Origin: an uncultured Actinomyces sp.
GTDB lineage: Bacteria; Actinomycetota; Actinomycetes; Actinomycetales; Actinomycetaceae
Assembly (NCBI GenBank): GCA_938014245.1
Contig: CALLSD010000042.1
Coordinates: forward strand, 1 to 16,173
Direction: 5' to 3'
DNA length: 16,173 nucleotides
A program made the translations under genes and the position numbers. The notes below the pieces were generated by a model, which saw only the letters and a program-made list of their open reading frames with translations, made no database searches and was not told the DNA's origin. Below, one piece after another: positions 15,136-16,173 of this stretch. The first letter of the stretch is position 1. Every line of letters begins with the position of its first letter.

Positions 15136-15944
15136 CAGTGCTTCTCGAGCCACAGGAGCAGGTCGCGTAGGATCATATCCTTCTCAGGCTCATTCAAGAC
15201 TTCGTGGTAGGCCCCATCGATGACACGCAGGTCAATATCTGCGTCGGGATGCGCATGACGTACACGCTCAACAAACTCTGCAGAACCCTCCGGCGAGGTG
15301 AGCTCATCGGCGCTGCCGTGGAAAATCAGCGTGGGGCAGGTCAGGCGATCCGCGTGCTCGAGTGCCTTCTTGCCCTGAACCACCATGGTCGAGAGCGTCA
15401 GACGCGGGGGAGCGCCGTGGTAGTTGAGGGGATCGGCGTCGAAAGCTTCTTGGACGCTGGGATCATGCGAAAGTACGGAATGTTCGGGCATGGACTGTGC
15501 CGCCGGAGCCTGTACTCCCGGCAAATAGCGAGCCAGTTTCCCAAGTCTGCCAACCACGGGCTTAGGAATCTCGAGGAGTGGAATAAAAGCGGGTCCAGTG
15601 AGGACCATGCATCGCAGATCCTTGCGGTAGATTAGCGCAGAAGCAGCGCTAATCAAACCACCCATTGAATGCCCAAAGAGGATCAATTCATCGCAGCGTG
15701 AATTGTGAAGAGCCTGTTGGCGAGCAGCGATGTGGTCCTTGATCAGCAGACCGACATCGACCTTGGCGCGAGGGCCTGGGGAAGTGCCATGACCATAGTG
15801 GTCGTAGGTTGACACATCGTAGCCAGCCTGGAGAAGTGCATTGATCAGACCTTCAAAACGTCCCGAATGCTCAGCATAACCGTGGGCGACAAGGACATGT
15901 CCATTGGGTTGGTCAAGTTGTGTTCTCCGCGTCGAGATGTCCAT
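15135..15944 (-). CDS. Alpha/beta hydrolase, monoacylglycerol lipase-like (paralogue B)
   Basis: A 269-residue paralogue of the neighbouring hydrolase, with the same length and no gaps. Catalytic Ser93 (GHSMGG), Asp213 (HGSADE) and His247 (GAYHEV) are kept, as is the HGYAEHSGR oxyanion segment, so it should be active. Differences cluster in the N-terminal half and in the 106-132 lid-like region (IYRKDLR, LEIPKPVVGR), while 195-225 is identical. Those lid changes could alter substrate choice. No signal peptide. It follows the aminotransferase gene that enters from the right, after a terminator, and probably uses its own promoter with TACAAT 6 nt before the ATG. Downstream lies the truncated add copy. 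Confidence 0.85.
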   Translation of the reverse strand: MDISTRRTQLDQPNGHVLVAHGYAEHSGRFEGLINALLQAGYDVSTYDHYGHGTSPGPRAKVDVGLLIKDHIAARQQALHNSRCDELILFGHSMGGLISAASALIYRKDLRCMVLTGPAFIPLLEIPKPVVGRLGKLARYLPGVQAPAAQSMPEHSVLSHDPSVQEAFDADPLNYHGAPPRLTLSTMVVQGKKALEHADRLTCPTLIFHGSADELTSPEGSAEFVERVRHAHPDADIDLRVIDGAYHEVLNEPEKDMILRDLLLWLEKH

Positions 15945-15950
15945 GTGTCA

Positions 15951-15978
15951 ATTGTAACAGCGCGGGACACACTTTGGG
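15951..15978 (-). promoter_or_regulatory. Candidate promoter of hydrolase paralogue B
   Basis: On the minus strand TACAAT (15951-15956) is a good -10 and lies 6 nt before the ATG at 15944, suggesting a leaderless transcript. CCCAAA at 15973-15978, part of a block CGCTACCCAAA (15983-15973) conserved with copy A, occupies the -35 position with a 16-nt spacer. Confidence 0.5.
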
Positions 15979-16013
15979 TAGCGCTACTGCACGCTTTTTG
16001 ACAGCGCGTTCAT

Positions 16014-16052
16014 AAAAGCCCGCGCGGTGGCACAAAAGTACTCACCGCGCGG
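16014..16052 (-). terminator. Terminator after the aminotransferase gene
   Basis: On the minus strand a perfect 10-bp stem (CCGCGCGGTG at 16052-16043 with CACCGCGCGG at 16029-16020), a 13-nt loop, then GC and a TTTT run (16017-16014). It is 23 bp after the aminotransferase stop and stands at the same place as the terminator in copy A, though the stem sequence has diverged. Confidence 0.85.
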
Positions 16053-16075
16053 AACTTCAGACGCACGTAATTGGT

Positions 16076-16173
16076 CTATCGGGCTTCTGACAGGAGTTCT
16101 TGGATACGACCAACGCCTTCGACGAGGTCATCGTCGGCCAGGGCGTAGGAGAAGCGCAGGAAGCCGGAGGGGC
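16076..16173 (-). CDS. PLP-dependent aminotransferase, 3' end (partial)
   Basis: The last 31 full codons of a class I/II aminotransferase, ending PSGFLRFSYALADDDLVEGV, then GRIQELLSEAR and TAG. The (G)PSGFLRFSYAL block is the C-terminal Arg-containing motif of aspartate aminotransferase-like enzymes, where the Arg binds the substrate carboxylate. The start, PLP lysine and most of the gene are outside the window, so the substrate is unknown. A terminator follows. The decayed second copy of this ending is at 14676-14850. In related actinomycetes an aminotransferase gene of this kind commonly stands near tRNA-Trp, secE and nusG, so those may lie further right. Confidence 0.8.
   Translation of the reverse strand, partial: PSGFLRFSYALADDDLVEGVGRIQELLSEAR

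Larger units (their letters stand above)
14851..16173. repeat. Tandem duplication, copy B (continues beyond the window)
   Basis: It corresponds to 13453-14850. Contents on the minus strand: the 3' end of an aminotransferase gene, a terminator, a promoter region, a complete hydrolase gene, and add codons 1-95. No insertion sequence or transposase is seen at the A/B junction. If the unit is complete, copy B should lose similarity to copy A near position 16250, outside the window. Confidence 0.9.

Noticed and set aside
14851..15153. A second working adenosine deaminase
   Set aside because: Only the first 95 codons are present, the coupled start is lost, and the HGGE, GHG and DDP motifs are missing.
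1..16173. CRISPR array, insertion sequence, phage genes, tRNA or rRNA genes
   Set aside because: No regularly spaced short repeats, transposase or integrase motifs, terminal inverted repeats, or tRNA/rRNA sequences were seen; the only large repeat is the tandem duplication at the right end.

Overview
This window reads as a high-GC actinobacterial chromosome, most likely an Actinomyces/Schaalia-type host-associated species. The support is an actinobacterial L33 protein, strongly GC-biased codons, several candidate leaderless promoters, and a sialic-acid ABC transporter with the same layout as Corynebacterium SiaEFGI. The genus is inferred from protein flavour and gene order only.

Left edge (1-161): the 3' end of rpmG and its terminator. 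Positions 199-9582, plus strand, form a sialic acid scavenging locus: a GH33-like sialidase without a signal peptide; then siaE (lipoprotein binding protein), siaF (permease), siaG (permease and ATPase in one chain) and siaI (ATPase); then nanA (lyase), nanK (ROK kinase) and nanE (ManNAc-6-P epimerase). siaF to nanA are almost contiguous, with 1-nt TGATG overlaps at siaG/siaI and siaI/nanA. Large stem-loops lie between siaE and siaF and between nanA and nanK. A promoter before siaE carries an inverted repeat, TTGTCAGACAA, in its spacer, a plausible site for a NanR/GntR-type repressor. Together the genes would free sialic acid, import it, cleave it to ManNAc and pyruvate, phosphorylate the ManNAc and epimerise it to GlcNAc-6-P. 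NagA, NagB and the regulator are not in the window.

Positions 9622-12676, plus strand: an MFS transporter, murB, and a HEAT-repeat protein of the DNA alkylation repair (AlkD/AlkC-like) type whose base composition looks less GC-rich than its neighbours. Its 3' end overlaps by 31 bp the 3' end of the convergent adenosine deaminase gene.

Positions 12646-16173, minus strand: an aminotransferase - monoacylglycerol-lipase-like hydrolase - adenosine deaminase block in which a segment of about 1.4 kb has been tandemly duplicated. Copy A (13453-14850) and copy B (14851 to beyond the window) are offset by exactly 1398 bp through the coding parts. The duplication left two complete hydrolase paralogues (about 84% identical in protein) and, between them, a scar where the first 95 codons of the deaminase gene abut the last part of the aminotransferase gene. 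This tandem duplication is the most striking structure in the window.
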